Source of the DNA: Tuwongella immobilis
GTDB lineage: Bacteria; Planctomycetota; Planctomycetia; Gemmatales; Gemmataceae
Direction: 5' to 3'
Assembly (NCBI RefSeq): GCF_901538355.1
Contig: NZ_LR593887.1
Span: 5,742,920-5,806,919 of the forward strand
Length of the DNA: 64,000 bases
A program made the translations under genes and the position numbers. Below are positions 34,082 through 43,109 of the stretch, piece after piece. Each line of letters starts with the position of its first letter. The first letter of the stretch is position 1. The notes under the pieces were generated by a model. That model had not been told where the DNA came from. It worked only from the letters and a program-made list of their open reading frames with translations, and ran no database searches.

Positions 34082-36100
34082 TCATCGTCGGCGATGCAGC
34101 CACGGGAGCCAGCGCATTTGGCGATCGGACATTACTTCGAAGTCCGCTTTGGCTTGGAGGTGGGATTGGATTGCTTTCCGCAATGCGGGCACCATCACAC
34201 GGAGTTCTGATTGACAGCTCGGCAACAACGACTCCAGACGTTGCAGGTGTGTGGCCATGCCTGCGAGCAGTTGTTGCTGTCGGGATCGAAATGGCAGATT
34301 GAGTTTGCGTTTCTCGGCAGGAGCCAGTGCCGCGTTGGGATCGAATTGAAATTGGCGTTCGACCCAAGTTCGCCATTCGAGGAGCTGGGCAGTCAAAACC
34401 TCGCCGAATCCTTTGATATTCTGAATCCGCACGACATCGATATCGACTGCCGACACGATGCGATGGGATGCCAGGACTTGTTTGCGGCCTGCCCCGATTC
34501 TTGGAATGTCGGCATCGGCGAGCAGATAGAGTCGCAGATGGCGTTGGAATGCGAGTTGGTGCGCGTGACTGACAAGCTGATGACGTTCGTGTTGATATTG
34601 CGCCGCGAGGTCGCGACAGGTTCGGAGATCGTGGACGAGTTGATTCGTTGTCTGGGCGTGAGTTGTTTGGTACGATTGCACCACTTCCTGCCAACGCTTT
34701 TCCGTATGTCGGAGAATCCGCTCCTGTTCGGCCAGCACGCGCATTCGCTGGCGATATTCCTGATGCCACGGCGATTGGAGCAAATGTACGGTCAGCCAAC
34801 TTCCGAAGAGGATGCCGGCGAAGAGTGCGATGATTGCAAAGGCTGGGTGAATCACGCCGAACGGAAAGGCGACGAGGCAGATTCCCAGCGTGGCCGTCAG
34901 AATGATTGCGGTAAGTTGATGCTCATCGAGTTCATCGGGAATGGGCTTACCGATTGGGGGTGTTCGAGGAGCGTGCGTTTTTCGGTCGATCGGGAAATCG
35001 AACGGGCCTGCGTCGCGCAGTCGTTGTTCGATGACTTGCAGTTGGGCCTCATCAACGGCGAATTCTGCGGAGTCGGTACCGACTCCGAAATAGTATTCCG
35101 GGCCGCCTTTCTGTGCAATTTCGCACCAGACACACGATTTGGCCCCGTTCCAATAGGTGTGCCCTGGATCCACGGTGCAATCGGTCGTGGTGGCTTCGAG
35201 TTGTCCCAGCACGTGGAGCCATTGTTGAGTGGTGGCTCGGGTGCCGGCTTCGCTTCCGCGTTCGAATGCCGACCGGAACATCCGTCCCACATTATCGGGG
35301 ATGGATGCGAACGTCGGTGTGTGCGGCGGGGGTTGCATGTTCCACGATTGCGCGGCTGGCCCTTGGGAAAAGCGATACTCGGCGATGAGTTGCTCAAACG
35401 ATGGATCGCCAGTTCCGAGATAGATTCCGGCATACGGGTGTCGGCCGACAAACAGCAGTTGATAGATGAGAACCGCGAGTCCGAATAAGTCGTGATTGCG
35501 GGTTCGTTGAACGCCCCGGAATGATCGCCCTTGCAATTCGGGCGGAGTGTAATGGGGCACACCCACTTCGCAGAGAAACTGCTGGCCGTTCCAGGGGATT
35601 TGGAATGAATCGCAATCAATCAGATGCACCAACGCTTGATTCGAGACCATCACGTTACTCTGATTGACATCGCCGACGATGCATCCGGTTTGGTGGACTT
35701 CATCGAAGGCGGCGACCAGATTTTTTGCCACTCGAAGCTGAAACTTCCAGCCAGCATTGGGGAAGGTGCGAATGCGTTGAATGGGATTATACAGACATTG
35801 AATTGACTGAGATTCGAGCACCCGCGGCATGAGAAACCCGACAGGCCGACGCGATTCTGGGGAGAACAGCAATTGCGTGGGCCAAGCGGTACACGTCAGA
35901 ATCTTCGGATTCGCCAGTTGCGTCATTGCCGCGACTTTTTGAACAGTCTGCGGCGAGGGTGGCTGGTGGTAGATTTTCGCCACCAGATTCGGGGAGTGCT
36001 CCAGGGAATGGACCGCCCCTTCGCCTCCAGAGGCCAATTGACGATCGAGTCGGATTCGATTTCCCGAGGCGTCGATCAGTTCGGATCCGAGTTTGGTCAT
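34082..36100 (-). CDS. YegI/TerY-P-type protein kinase with membrane segments, coiled coil and HhH domain
   Basis: A 672-residue protein kinase-like protein. Kinase features: G-loop SGGEGAVH (24-31), VAKIY with Lys42, catalytic loop GDVNQSN (Asp144, Asn149; HRD replaced by VGD), IDCDSF for DFG (161-166), and TPPELQG. A metal-ribbon-like C/H...CVWC block follows (308-326), two hydrophobic segments (~397-440), a coiled coil (~445-515), and a helix-hairpin-helix region (IPRIGAGRKQVLASHRI, IKGFGEVLTAQLLEWR; 532-576). This order matches E. coli YegI and the kinase of TerY-P triads. It overlaps the phosphatase gene by 4 bp (ATGA), and the vWA gene precedes that. Substrate unknown; nucleic-acid-linked signalling is suggested by the HhH (inference). 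Confidence 0.85.
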   Translation of the reverse strand: MTKLGSELIDASGNRIRLDRQLASGGEGAVHSLEHSPNLVAKIYHQPPSPQTVQKVAAMTQLANPKILTCTAWPTQLLFSPESRRPVGFLMPRVLESQSIQCLYNPIQRIRTFPNAGWKFQLRVAKNLVAAFDEVHQTGCIVGDVNQSNVMVSNQALVHLIDCDSFQIPWNGQQFLCEVGVPHYTPPELQGRSFRGVQRTRNHDLFGLAVLIYQLLFVGRHPYAGIYLGTGDPSFEQLIAEYRFSQGPAAQSWNMQPPPHTPTFASIPDNVGRMFRSAFERGSEAGTRATTQQWLHVLGQLEATTTDCTVDPGHTYWNGAKSCVWCEIAQKGGPEYYFGVGTDSAEFAVDEAQLQVIEQRLRDAGPFDFPIDRKTHAPRTPPIGKPIPDELDEHQLTAIILTATLGICLVAFPFGVIHPAFAIIALFAGILFGSWLTVHLLQSPWHQEYRQRMRVLAEQERILRHTEKRWQEVVQSYQTTHAQTTNQLVHDLRTCRDLAAQYQHERHQLVSHAHQLAFQRHLRLYLLADADIPRIGAGRKQVLASHRIVSAVDIDVVRIQNIKGFGEVLTAQLLEWRTWVERQFQFDPNAALAPAEKRKLNLPFRSRQQQLLAGMATHLQRLESLLPSCQSELRVMVPALRKAIQSHLQAKADFEVMSDRQMRWLPWLHRRR

Positions 36101-36840
36101 GGTCGCGTCGCCAGCACAAGAGTCTTATCGTCATCCGTTCGCGCATTCACTCGAGCGGAATCGAGAAACGCCCGCAACGGGGCCAAAAGATCGTCCGCAC
36201 ACGCCGCTTGTCGCAACGTCTGGAACATGGGATCAAAAAACGGAGCATGTACGGAATGCGTATCCCATTGCAAGGCAAGGCGTTGCAATCCATCGGTGAA
36301 TAGGGCGATCGCGTGAATCGGTTCGGATTCGATTCGCAGGTTCAAGCGATTTTCCCAGTGGTCATCGATCAGGAAATCGGTTTCATTGGCGTAGGCGGAT
36401 TCGCTTGGCCAAAACACGGTGCGATAGTCGCCGTGCTGCTCGATCACGATTGCGCCATCGCCGATCTGCGCGAAACTGGCATGCGTTGGCCCAATCACGG
36501 CGAGCAATAGTGTGCAGGCCCAATCGCGTGGAGGCGATTGACGCACACTCGCGACGGCGGCGAGTTGATTGCGAACCGTCCCAATCATATGACGGATCGC
36601 CGATTCATCGCCGAGTTGGTCGGGGTGCGCGGATTGAATCGCCTCCACGAACGCATCACAAACGAACGTGGCGGCGTCTGCGGCGTGTGCGGCGGTCCCT
36701 GCCCCATCCGCCACAATGATGCTCAGCCAATCCGCATGCGGGCCATGGAGTTGGAATCGAAACGCATCTTGGCAGGCTTGATCGGCGGCGTGATGGCGAG
36801 TCCCAGCGACCGAATCTCCAATGATTTTCCAGGTCATCAT
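36097..36840 (-). CDS. PP2C-type protein phosphatase (YegK/PphC-like)
   Basis: A 247-residue PP2C-family Ser/Thr phosphatase. Metal-binding motifs: SIIVADGAGTAAHA (DGxG), FAQIGDGAIVI, ALFTDGLQRL and DDDKTLVLA at the C-terminus. The N-terminal GDSVAGTRHHAADQACQDAF is typical of the family group that pairs with YegI-type kinases. Two adjacent ATG codons at 36840/36837 follow GAGG; one is the start. It sits between the vWA gene (gap ~4 bp) and the kinase gene (4-bp overlap), so all three are translationally coupled. Likely reverses phosphorylation by the kinase, perhaps of the vWA protein (inference). Confidence 0.88.
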   Translation of the reverse strand: MMTWKIIGDSVAGTRHHAADQACQDAFRFQLHGPHADWLSIIVADGAGTAAHAADAATFVCDAFVEAIQSAHPDQLGDESAIRHMIGTVRNQLAAVASVRQSPPRDWACTLLLAVIGPTHASFAQIGDGAIVIEQHGDYRTVFWPSESAYANETDFLIDDHWENRLNLRIESEPIHAIALFTDGLQRLALQWDTHSVHAPFFDPMFQTLRQAACADDLLAPLRAFLDSARVNARTDDDKTLVLATRP

Positions 36841-36844
36841 TACC

Positions 36845-37594
36845 TCACAGGCTTGCCCACCCGGCCGGGGAATCGAGTTTGACCTGATGTTCCTGGCCCG
36901 GATTGGAATGCGAGACACTCCGCTGCGACTGGGAAAGCCAGACGAACATCTCTCGGAAACTCATGCCTTTCAGTTGGAGAGGCTGCCGCACCGAAATCTG
37001 CCGCAGAACATCCAGATTGGCTTGATCGACCCCAACTGCGAAGAATGCAAACGAGCGATTTCGTTCACCCTCTTTCACCAATTCCGCAGAGACTTGCCAG
37101 ACATCCGTTGGCTCGCCATCGGTAATCAGAAAGATCCACGGACGATAGAAATGCAGGCCATGTTGGCGATACTGCTGCTTGCGTTCCGAAATTGCGTCGA
37201 TCGCCTTGCGAATGGCTTCTCCCATGGGGGTATTCCCCTCGGCCTTCAATTTCGGAGGAAGGAATTCCCCCGCCGTCACAAACGGTGTGACCGTCCGCAC
37301 ACCGCCACCGAAGGTCATAATGCTCACTTCAACCCGTTGCGCCGCCAGCGGATCGGCCAACAACTCAGCGTGATAGGCTTGCAAGCCGTCGTTCAAGAGG
37401 TCCATCTTGGTGGTGCCGCCGGAGACAACTCGGTACGATTTTCCGTCTTGCTGAACGGTGCGGCCGGTGTCTTCTCCGCGATTGGCCACCACCTCGGCCA
37501 TGGAGCCGGAGACATCCAACAGCAGGATGCACGGGCATCGCGGCTCGGGATTCATGGCCAGTCCGACATCGCCAAAGGGAATTTGCTCTGCCAT
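36845..37594 (-). CDS. von Willebrand factor A domain protein (TerY/YegL-like)
   Basis: A 249-residue cytoplasmic vWA protein. The MIDAS metal site is complete: DVSGS near residue 27, Thr in AEGNTPMGEAI, and Asp in ITDGEPTD. An intervening TFGGGVRTV strand and terminal FREMFVWLSQSQ helix fit TerY/YegL. AGGAG lies 7-9 nt before the ATG. It is the first gene of the vWA-phosphatase-kinase operon and is divergent from tilS-purH. In the family, vWA domains bind partner proteins through metal; the partner here is unknown. Confidence 0.88.
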   Translation of the reverse strand: MAEQIPFGDVGLAMNPEPRCPCILLLDVSGSMAEVVANRGEDTGRTVQQDGKSYRVVSGGTTKMDLLNDGLQAYHAELLADPLAAQRVEVSIMTFGGGVRTVTPFVTAGEFLPPKLKAEGNTPMGEAIRKAIDAISERKQQYRQHGLHFYRPWIFLITDGEPTDVWQVSAELVKEGERNRSFAFFAVGVDQANLDVLRQISVRQPLQLKGMSFREMFVWLSQSQRSVSHSNPGQEHQVKLDSPAGWASL

Positions 37595-37770
37595 TGCACG
37601 GGTCTCCTGCGGATAATCCAGACTCCCAGCGTCGCGTGTTGGATACTATACTTCGGATCATCCTTCGACACAATCGAGTTACTGCTGCTTGAGCATTGGT
37701 CCAAATTCGCGGGGGATGACTTCGAGATGCGCGGATGCCCCGCAACATCCGGCACAAAGGGGTCGATGTC

Positions 37771-40425
37771 ATGGCCGATTGGCTGGAACAGGTGGATCGA
37801 TGGTGGCGGCGGACGATGGGTGAGGCATCGCCGGATTCCGTGGGGCGGGGAGTTCTGGCGGTATCCGGTGGGCCGGATTCGATCGCGCTAACGGTGGCAA
37901 TGTCGCGGTTGAATCGCGGGCCGATGCTGCTGGCGCACCTGGACCATCAATTGCGGTTGGAATCCGCCGACGATGCGGAGTTTGTCCGCGCGTGGGGGCA
38001 GCAGTTGGGGTGGCCGACCGTCATTGAGCGACGCGATATTGCGGCGATTGCGGCAAATCGGCAGCGCGGAATCGAAGAGACGGCCCGCGCGGAGCGGTAT
38101 GCCTTTCTGCGCGCGGTGGCGGACCAGCACGATGCGCGGTGGATTGCCACGGGGCACACGGCCGACGATCAAGCCGAGACAGTGCTGAATCGCGTCATTC
38201 GAGGCACGGGATTGCGTGGCCTGCGTGGAATCCATCCAACGGAATGGCTGACCGATCGGATTCGGCTGATTCGGCCACTCATTGAGGTGCGACGCCCGGA
38301 ACTGCATGCCTGGCTGGATGCTGCGGGGGTGGCCTACCGCATTGATGCCAGCAATGCCGATCCGCAATACACGCGGAATTTCCTTCGCCATCGAGTGTTT
38401 CCCGAACTCACTGCCGTGCATCCGGAGGCGACCGCGGCGTTGGCCCGTCTCGCGGATCAGGCCGGCGAGTGGTGCGAATTGCTGGAACAACTGACGGAAT
38501 CGGCACTTGCGGAATGTCGCTGGGCGAGCGAAATCGGCAGCGTCGCCTTGCGATGCGATCGACTGCGGCAGCATCCGCCGGCATTGGTGCGCGAATGTCT
38601 GCGGGCCGTGTGGCGGGAACAATCGTGGCCGGAACGTCAGATGGATGCCGCCCATTGGCACAGTCTGGCGGAGGTGGTGACGGGGGAACGACCGAGTGTG
38701 GATTTGCCGGGCGGCGTGCGGGGCTGGCGGGTTGGGGTGATGCTGCGGCTGGCGAGTCGGGCAACCGGGCGGACAATGTCAACGAAAATCCCTAAGATCA
38801 CTGCGACATTGCAGCGATCTATCGAGGACATTCCTTCCATGCAGCGGACGATTCGACGAGCATTATTGAGCGTTTCCGACAAGACCGGCCTGATTGAACT
38901 GGCCACCGCGCTGGCCAGTCACGGCGTGGAGTTAATCTCTACCGGGGGCACCCGCACGACCTTGGCCGCGGCGGGGCTGAGCGTCCGCGACATCAGCGAA
39001 GTCACCGGATTTCCGGAAATGCTCGATGGCCGTGTCAAGACACTGCATCCGATTGTCTACGCGGGCATTCTGGCCAAGCGAGACGATGCCGCCCACATGC
39101 AAACCATTGCCGCCCATGAGATTGCGCCGATTGACCTGGTGGTGTGCAATCTGTATCCGTTCGAGAAAGTCGTGGGCAATCCGGCCAGCAGCGCCGAAGA
39201 AATCATCGAAAATATCGACATCGGCGGGCCGACCATGGTGCGTGCCACGGCCAAGAATTATCACGATGTCGCGATTATCACTGCTGCCGAACAATATCCT
39301 GCGATCATCGAAGAATTAACCGCCAATTCGGGTGCGCTGAGTTTGGCGACGCGGGAGAAATTGGCCGGGGCCGCGTATGCTCGCACGGCAGCGTATGATG
39401 CGATGATCGCCGAATATTTCCAAAAGCGATTCGAAGCCAACGACGCGAAAGCGGCCTTCCCCAAGTCGCTGTCGCTGACTTACCACCGCAAGGGCGAGGT
39501 GCTTCGCTACGGGGAAAATCCGCATCAACCGGCGGCGTTCTATGTCGAGCCGAACCTACGTCATGCCTGCATTGCCACGGCGGAAACCCTACACGGCAAA
39601 GAACTTTCGTACAACAACATTCTCGACCTCGATTCGGCATTCAATCTCGTGCGCGAATTCGCCGAACCCGCCGCGGTCGTCATCAAGCATAACAATCCCT
39701 GCGGTGCGGCGACGGCCCCCGCGCTGGTCGATGCCTTTCGGCTGGCATATGCAGGCGATCCGCTGAGTGCCTTCGGCGGCGTGCTGGCGTTCAATCGGCC
39801 GGTGGATGAGGCCACCGCACTGGCGCTGGCGGAGCCGAATCGCTTCATCGAATGCATCATCGCACCCGAATTTGAACCTGCCGCATTCGAGATTCTGACC
39901 ACGAAACCATCGTGGCGGAAGAATGTGCGATTGCTGCGAACCGGCCCAATTGCCGATCGCCCCAGCCAATTGTGGGACACCCGGCGCGTTGATGGCGGGC
40001 TGTTGGTGCAGGCCCGCGATACACTGGTGCAAGATCCTGCGACCTGGAAAGCGGTGACGCAGCGGCACCCCACGGCGGAAGAATTCGCCGCGCTCGCCTT
40101 CGCCTGGAAGGTGTGCAAGCACGTCAAGAGCAACGCGATTGTCTACGCTCAAGGGACGCAGATTGTTGGAGTGGGCGCGGGACAGATGAGCCGCGTCGAT
40201 TCGACGATGATTGCCGGAATGAAAGCGGGCGAGCGCAGCCGAGGCGCGGTGCTGGCCAGCGATGCGTTCTTCCCGTTCCGGGATAATGTCGATCGCGCGG
40301 CGGCGGCCGGAATCACCGCAGTGGTGCAGCCGGGCGGCTCGCAGCGCGACGAAGAATCGATCCAAGCCTGTAACGAACATGGCATGGCGATGCTGTTCAC
40401 TGGGCATCGCCACTTCCGCCATTGA
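37771..40425 (+). CDS. continuous TilS-PurH reading frame: tRNA(Ile)-lysidine synthetase fused to bifunctional AICAR transformylase/IMP cyclohydrolase
   Basis: One open frame of 884 residues. Residues ~1-335 are TilS, which modifies the wobble cytidine of the AUA-reading tRNA: PP-loop [15 protein letters not shown], and [16 protein letters not shown]. Residues ~357-884 are a full-length PurH, which performs the last two purine-synthesis steps: MGS-like [24 protein letters not shown], the transformylase catalytic segment [13 protein letters not shown], and [10 protein letters not shown] ~20-residue linker joins them without any stop codon. An internal ATG at 38839 has GAGGA 10 nt upstream and could also start free PurH. 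The first start has AAAGGGG upstream. A sequencing indel is the main alternative explanation. See findings. Confidence 0.88.
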   Translation: MADWLEQVDRWWRRTMGEASPDSVGRGVLAVSGGPDSIALTVAMSRLNRGPMLLAHLDHQLRLESADDAEFVRAWGQQLGWPTVIERRDIAAIAANRQRGIEETARAERYAFLRAVADQHDARWIATGHTADDQAETVLNRVIRGTGLRGLRGIHPTEWLTDRIRLIRPLIEVRRPELHAWLDAAGVAYRIDASNADPQYTRNFLRHRVFPELTAVHPEATAALARLADQAGEWCELLEQLTESALAECRWASEIGSVALRCDRLRQHPPALVRECLRAVWREQSWPERQMDAAHWHSLAEVVTGERPSVDLPGGVRGWRVGVMLRLASRATGRTMSTKIPKITATLQRSIEDIPSMQRTIRRALLSVSDKTGLIELATALASHGVELISTGGTRTTLAAAGLSVRDISEVTGFPEMLDGRVKTLHPIVYAGILAKRDDAAHMQTIAAHEIAPIDLVVCNLYPFEKVVGNPASSAEEIIENIDIGGPTMVRATAKNYHDVAIITAAEQYPAIIEELTANSGALSLATREKLAGAAYARTAAYDAMIAEYFQKRFEANDAKAAFPKSLSLTYHRKGEVLRYGENPHQPAAFYVEPNLRHACIATAETLHGKELSYNNILDLDSAFNLVREFAEPAAVVIKHNNPCGAATAPALVDAFRLAYAGDPLSAFGGVLAFNRPVDEATALALAEPNRFIECIIAPEFEPAAFEILTTKPSWRKNVRLLRTGPIADRPSQLWDTRRVDGGLLVQARDTLVQDPATWKAVTQRHPTAEEFAALAFAWKVCKHVKSNAIVYAQGTQIVGVGAGQMSRVDSTMIAGMKAGERSRGAVLASDAFFPFRDNVDRAAAAGITAVVQPGGSQRDEESIQACNEHGMAMLFTGHRHFRH

Positions 40426-40458
40426 TTCCAAATCGCGGAATGACTGGATCGCGCCGAA

Positions 40459-41649
40459 TTACTTCGGCAGCCACGCGGCGAGCTTCTCGAGTCCCTTCTC
40501 GAGTTGCTCGCGGCTGCTGGCATACGACATCCGGGCAAAGCCTTCCGCCCCGAATGCGACACCGGCCACCAAGTTGACGTGGGCCTGTTCCAAAGCCGCG
40601 GTGCAGAACGTCAGCGAATCCGTGATCGTGATATTGCCCACCGTCTTGCCGTAAAACGCGGTAATATCGAAGAACACGTAGAAAGCGCCATCGGGCTTCG
40701 GGAAGGTGATGCCGGGCATGGCGGCGAGTTTGGCGCAGACCAAATCGCGGCGGGCTTCAAATTCCACGCGCATCTCTTCGACGCATTCTTGTTGCCCTTC
40801 CAGCGCGGCCAGCGCGGCATATTGGCTAATGCTGCACGGGCAACCCGCTTGCTGGCTTTGGATGTTCCCCATCGCCTTGATGACCGGCTCGGTGGCCACC
40901 GTCCAGCCCATGCGCCAGCCCGTCATGGCGTAGCCTTTGCTCGCGCCGCTGATGGTGATGACGCGATCGCGGATTTCCGGTCGCAGTGTTGCCACGCAAG
41001 TCGGAGTCACTCCGCCGAACGTCAGATGCTCGTAAATTTCGTCGCTCAGAATCGCCACGTTCGTCGGCACCAGCACATCGACCAGGGCTTCCAGTTCGGC
41101 CTTGGTGTAGACCGTGCCGGTGGGGTTGCTGGGCGAGTTGAGCATCAGCAGCTTCGTCTTGGGCGTAATGGCGGCTTGCAGTTGGGCCGGAGTCATCTTA
41201 AAGCCCGATGCCGCCGTGGTTTCCACCAGCACCACCTTGGCCCCGGTCATCGCCACGAGATCGGAATAGCTCACCCAATACGGCGTGGGGATAATCACTT
41301 CATCGCCGGGGTTGCAAACCGCCGCCAGCGCGTTGTGAATGGAGTGCTTCGCGCCATTGGAGATGAGCACCTGCTCCGCCGTGCAGGTCAGCCCATACTT
41401 CTGGCCATAGTATTTCGCCACGGCCTTGCGCAATTCGGGAATGCCATTGGCGGCGGTGTAGTGCGTGTGCCCGGCCTTCATCGCGGCTTCGGCAGCCGCA
41501 CAGATGTGCGCCGGGGTCGTGTAATCCGGTTCGCCCAGGCTGTAATCATACACCGTAATACCGGAAGCCTTCAATGCCCGCGCCTTGGCCCCGGCGGCCA
41601 AGGTTGCGGACGGCTTGACCGCATTGGCGAGATCAGAAATCGCAATCAT
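40459..41649 (-). CDS. class I pyridoxal-phosphate aminotransferase (aspartate aminotransferase type)
   Basis: A 396-residue fold-type I aminotransferase. PLP-binding Lys is in [16 protein letters not shown]; other conserved positions are [22 protein letters not shown] (Asn/Pro-Gly), LSDEIYEHL (Asp and Tyr contacting PLP), and the C-terminal FARMSYASS with the substrate-carboxylate Arg. This is the pattern of the Ib aspartate aminotransferases that use aspartate and 2-oxoglutarate, though prephenate or other specificities cannot be excluded. The ATG at 41649 is preferred to a TTG two codons earlier. Convergent with tilS-purH, 33 bp apart. Confidence 0.92.
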   Translation of the reverse strand: MIAISDLANAVKPSATLAAGAKARALKASGITVYDYSLGEPDYTTPAHICAAAEAAMKAGHTHYTAANGIPELRKAVAKYYGQKYGLTCTAEQVLISNGAKHSIHNALAAVCNPGDEVIIPTPYWVSYSDLVAMTGAKVVLVETTAASGFKMTPAQLQAAITPKTKLLMLNSPSNPTGTVYTKAELEALVDVLVPTNVAILSDEIYEHLTFGGVTPTCVATLRPEIRDRVITISGASKGYAMTGWRMGWTVATEPVIKAMGNIQSQQAGCPCSISQYAALAALEGQQECVEEMRVEFEARRDLVCAKLAAMPGITFPKPDGAFYVFFDITAFYGKTVGNITITDSLTFCTAALEQAHVNLVAGVAFGAEGFARMSYASSREQLEKGLEKLAAWLPK

Positions 41650-41779
41650 GTTCAATATCTCAGCGAGAGAGTCGGTTCACCTGTCATCGGGCCGCGCCCG
41701 CAAATCGTTCTGCCGCTATCATATGTTCCAACCGGCGGCGTGGAAGGACTTGCGCGGCAACTGTTGAGGATCATCGTCG

Positions 41780-43018
41780 ATGCAACTGGCACATTTTCTG
41801 CAACGCTACCCACCGGCGATGGGCGGATCCGAGGCCTACTTTGCCCGATTGTCCCGCTGGATGGTTGAGCGCGGGCATTCTGTGGAGGTCTTCACCAGCA
41901 CCGCCATCGACCTGCCCGCCATGTGGTATCCGCAGGGGCAACGATTGCCCGCGGGGTCGGAATCGATCGACGGCGTGCAGGTTCATCGATTCGATCCGGC
42001 ATTCTGGCCATTGCGCCGCTACATGCTCAAAGCCTTGTCGCTGACACCGGTTGCGCTGCTTCAGGCGGTGTCGTTGCCGTGCAATCCGTTGGCGTTGCGG
42101 ATGTTGTCGGCCGTGCGACAGACTGCAACCGCGTTCGACGCCGTTCACGCCTCCGCATTCCCGTATGCCTGGCCGATCGTCTGTGCGTGGCATCTGGCGC
42201 GACGCCAACGGATTCCCTTTCTGCTCACGCCGTTCCTGCATTTGGGCGATCCGGAGTCGGCCCGCGATCGCACCCGCCGCCGCTATCTCGCCCGGCCATT
42301 TCGGTGGCTGTTGGAACGAGCCGACGCCATTTTTGTGCAGACACCCAGCGAAGCGGAGGCGGTTCGCGCGGTGGGCATCCCCGAAACGCGCATCATGCTG
42401 CAAGGATTGGGCGTCGAGCCGAGCGAATGCACCGGCGGCCATCGCGCCCGCTATCGGCAGCAATGGCAAGCCACCGACACCGATTTTGTCATCGGACACT
42501 TGGCGAATCAGAGTGTCGAAAAAGGCTCCGTCGATCTCCTTCAAGCGATGGCACGAGCGTGGCAAGCCGGGAGTCGGGCCAAAGTCGTCCTCGCCGGACC
42601 GGAGATGCCGAACTTCCAACAATTCTGGGGATCGTTCCCGCATCAAAATCAGGTGATTCGGCTGGGGGTGTTGACGGAAGCCGAGAAACGCGATTACTTT
42701 GCGGCAATTGACGCCTTTGCGCTGCCGTCGCGGTCGGACTCCTTCGGGCTGGTGCTGCTGGAAGCCTGGGCCAATCGATTGCCGAACGTGGCGTATCGGG
42801 CTGGTGGGGTGGCCGATGTCATCCGCGATGGTGTCGATGGCCGATTGGTACCGTGCGGAGATGTGGCCCAACTCGCAGAAGTGATTCGAGAATGGGAATC
42901 GCAACCCGAATTGCGACAACGACTTGCCACCGCCGGCCACGCTCGATTGCCCCACGATTACTGCTGGGCAGACAAGCTCGGATTGGTCGAATCGACCATC
43001 AACCGCTTGCGATTATGA
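41780..43018 (+). CDS. family 4 glycosyltransferase
   Basis: A 412-residue GT-B glycosyltransferase. The N-terminal domain opens with HFLQRYPPAMGGSEAYFARL, the usual GT4 glycine-rich acceptor loop, and the C-terminal donor domain holds VSVEKGSVDL-like and ALPSRSDSFGLVLLEAWA with the conserved Glu. No signal peptide or membrane segment, so it acts at the cytoplasmic side. Substrates cannot be assigned; no other glycan gene is adjacent. It is divergent from the aminotransferase gene and convergent with the HtrA gene. Confidence 0.87.
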   Translation: MQLAHFLQRYPPAMGGSEAYFARLSRWMVERGHSVEVFTSTAIDLPAMWYPQGQRLPAGSESIDGVQVHRFDPAFWPLRRYMLKALSLTPVALLQAVSLPCNPLALRMLSAVRQTATAFDAVHASAFPYAWPIVCAWHLARRQRIPFLLTPFLHLGDPESARDRTRRRYLARPFRWLLERADAIFVQTPSEAEAVRAVGIPETRIMLQGLGVEPSECTGGHRARYRQQWQATDTDFVIGHLANQSVEKGSVDLLQAMARAWQAGSRAKVVLAGPEMPNFQQFWGSFPHQNQVIRLGVLTEAEKRDYFAAIDAFALPSRSDSFGLVLLEAWANRLPNVAYRAGGVADVIRDGVDGRLVPCGDVAQLAEVIREWESQPELRQRLATAGHARLPHDYCWADKLGLVESTINRLRL

Positions 43019-43022
43019 GCAA

Positions 43023-43048
43023 GAGCGACTCGGTTGCCCAAGTCGCTC
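43023..43048. terminator. inverted repeat between convergent GT4 and HtrA genes
   Basis: GAGCGACT and AGTCGCTC form an 8-bp stem with a 10-nt loop, five bases after the glycosyltransferase stop; a second copy of the right arm follows at 43053. Probable transcription end site. Confidence 0.4.
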
Positions 43049-43109
43049 CCTGAGTCGCTCCTGGATGAGGATCATTCTGACAGTCGGAACGCATCACGCG
43101 TCGGGGAGA

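Noticed and set aside
40504-41868. 454-codon plus-strand open frame opposite the aminotransferase
   Set aside because: Antisense shadow; the minus-strand PLP enzyme is unmistakable.
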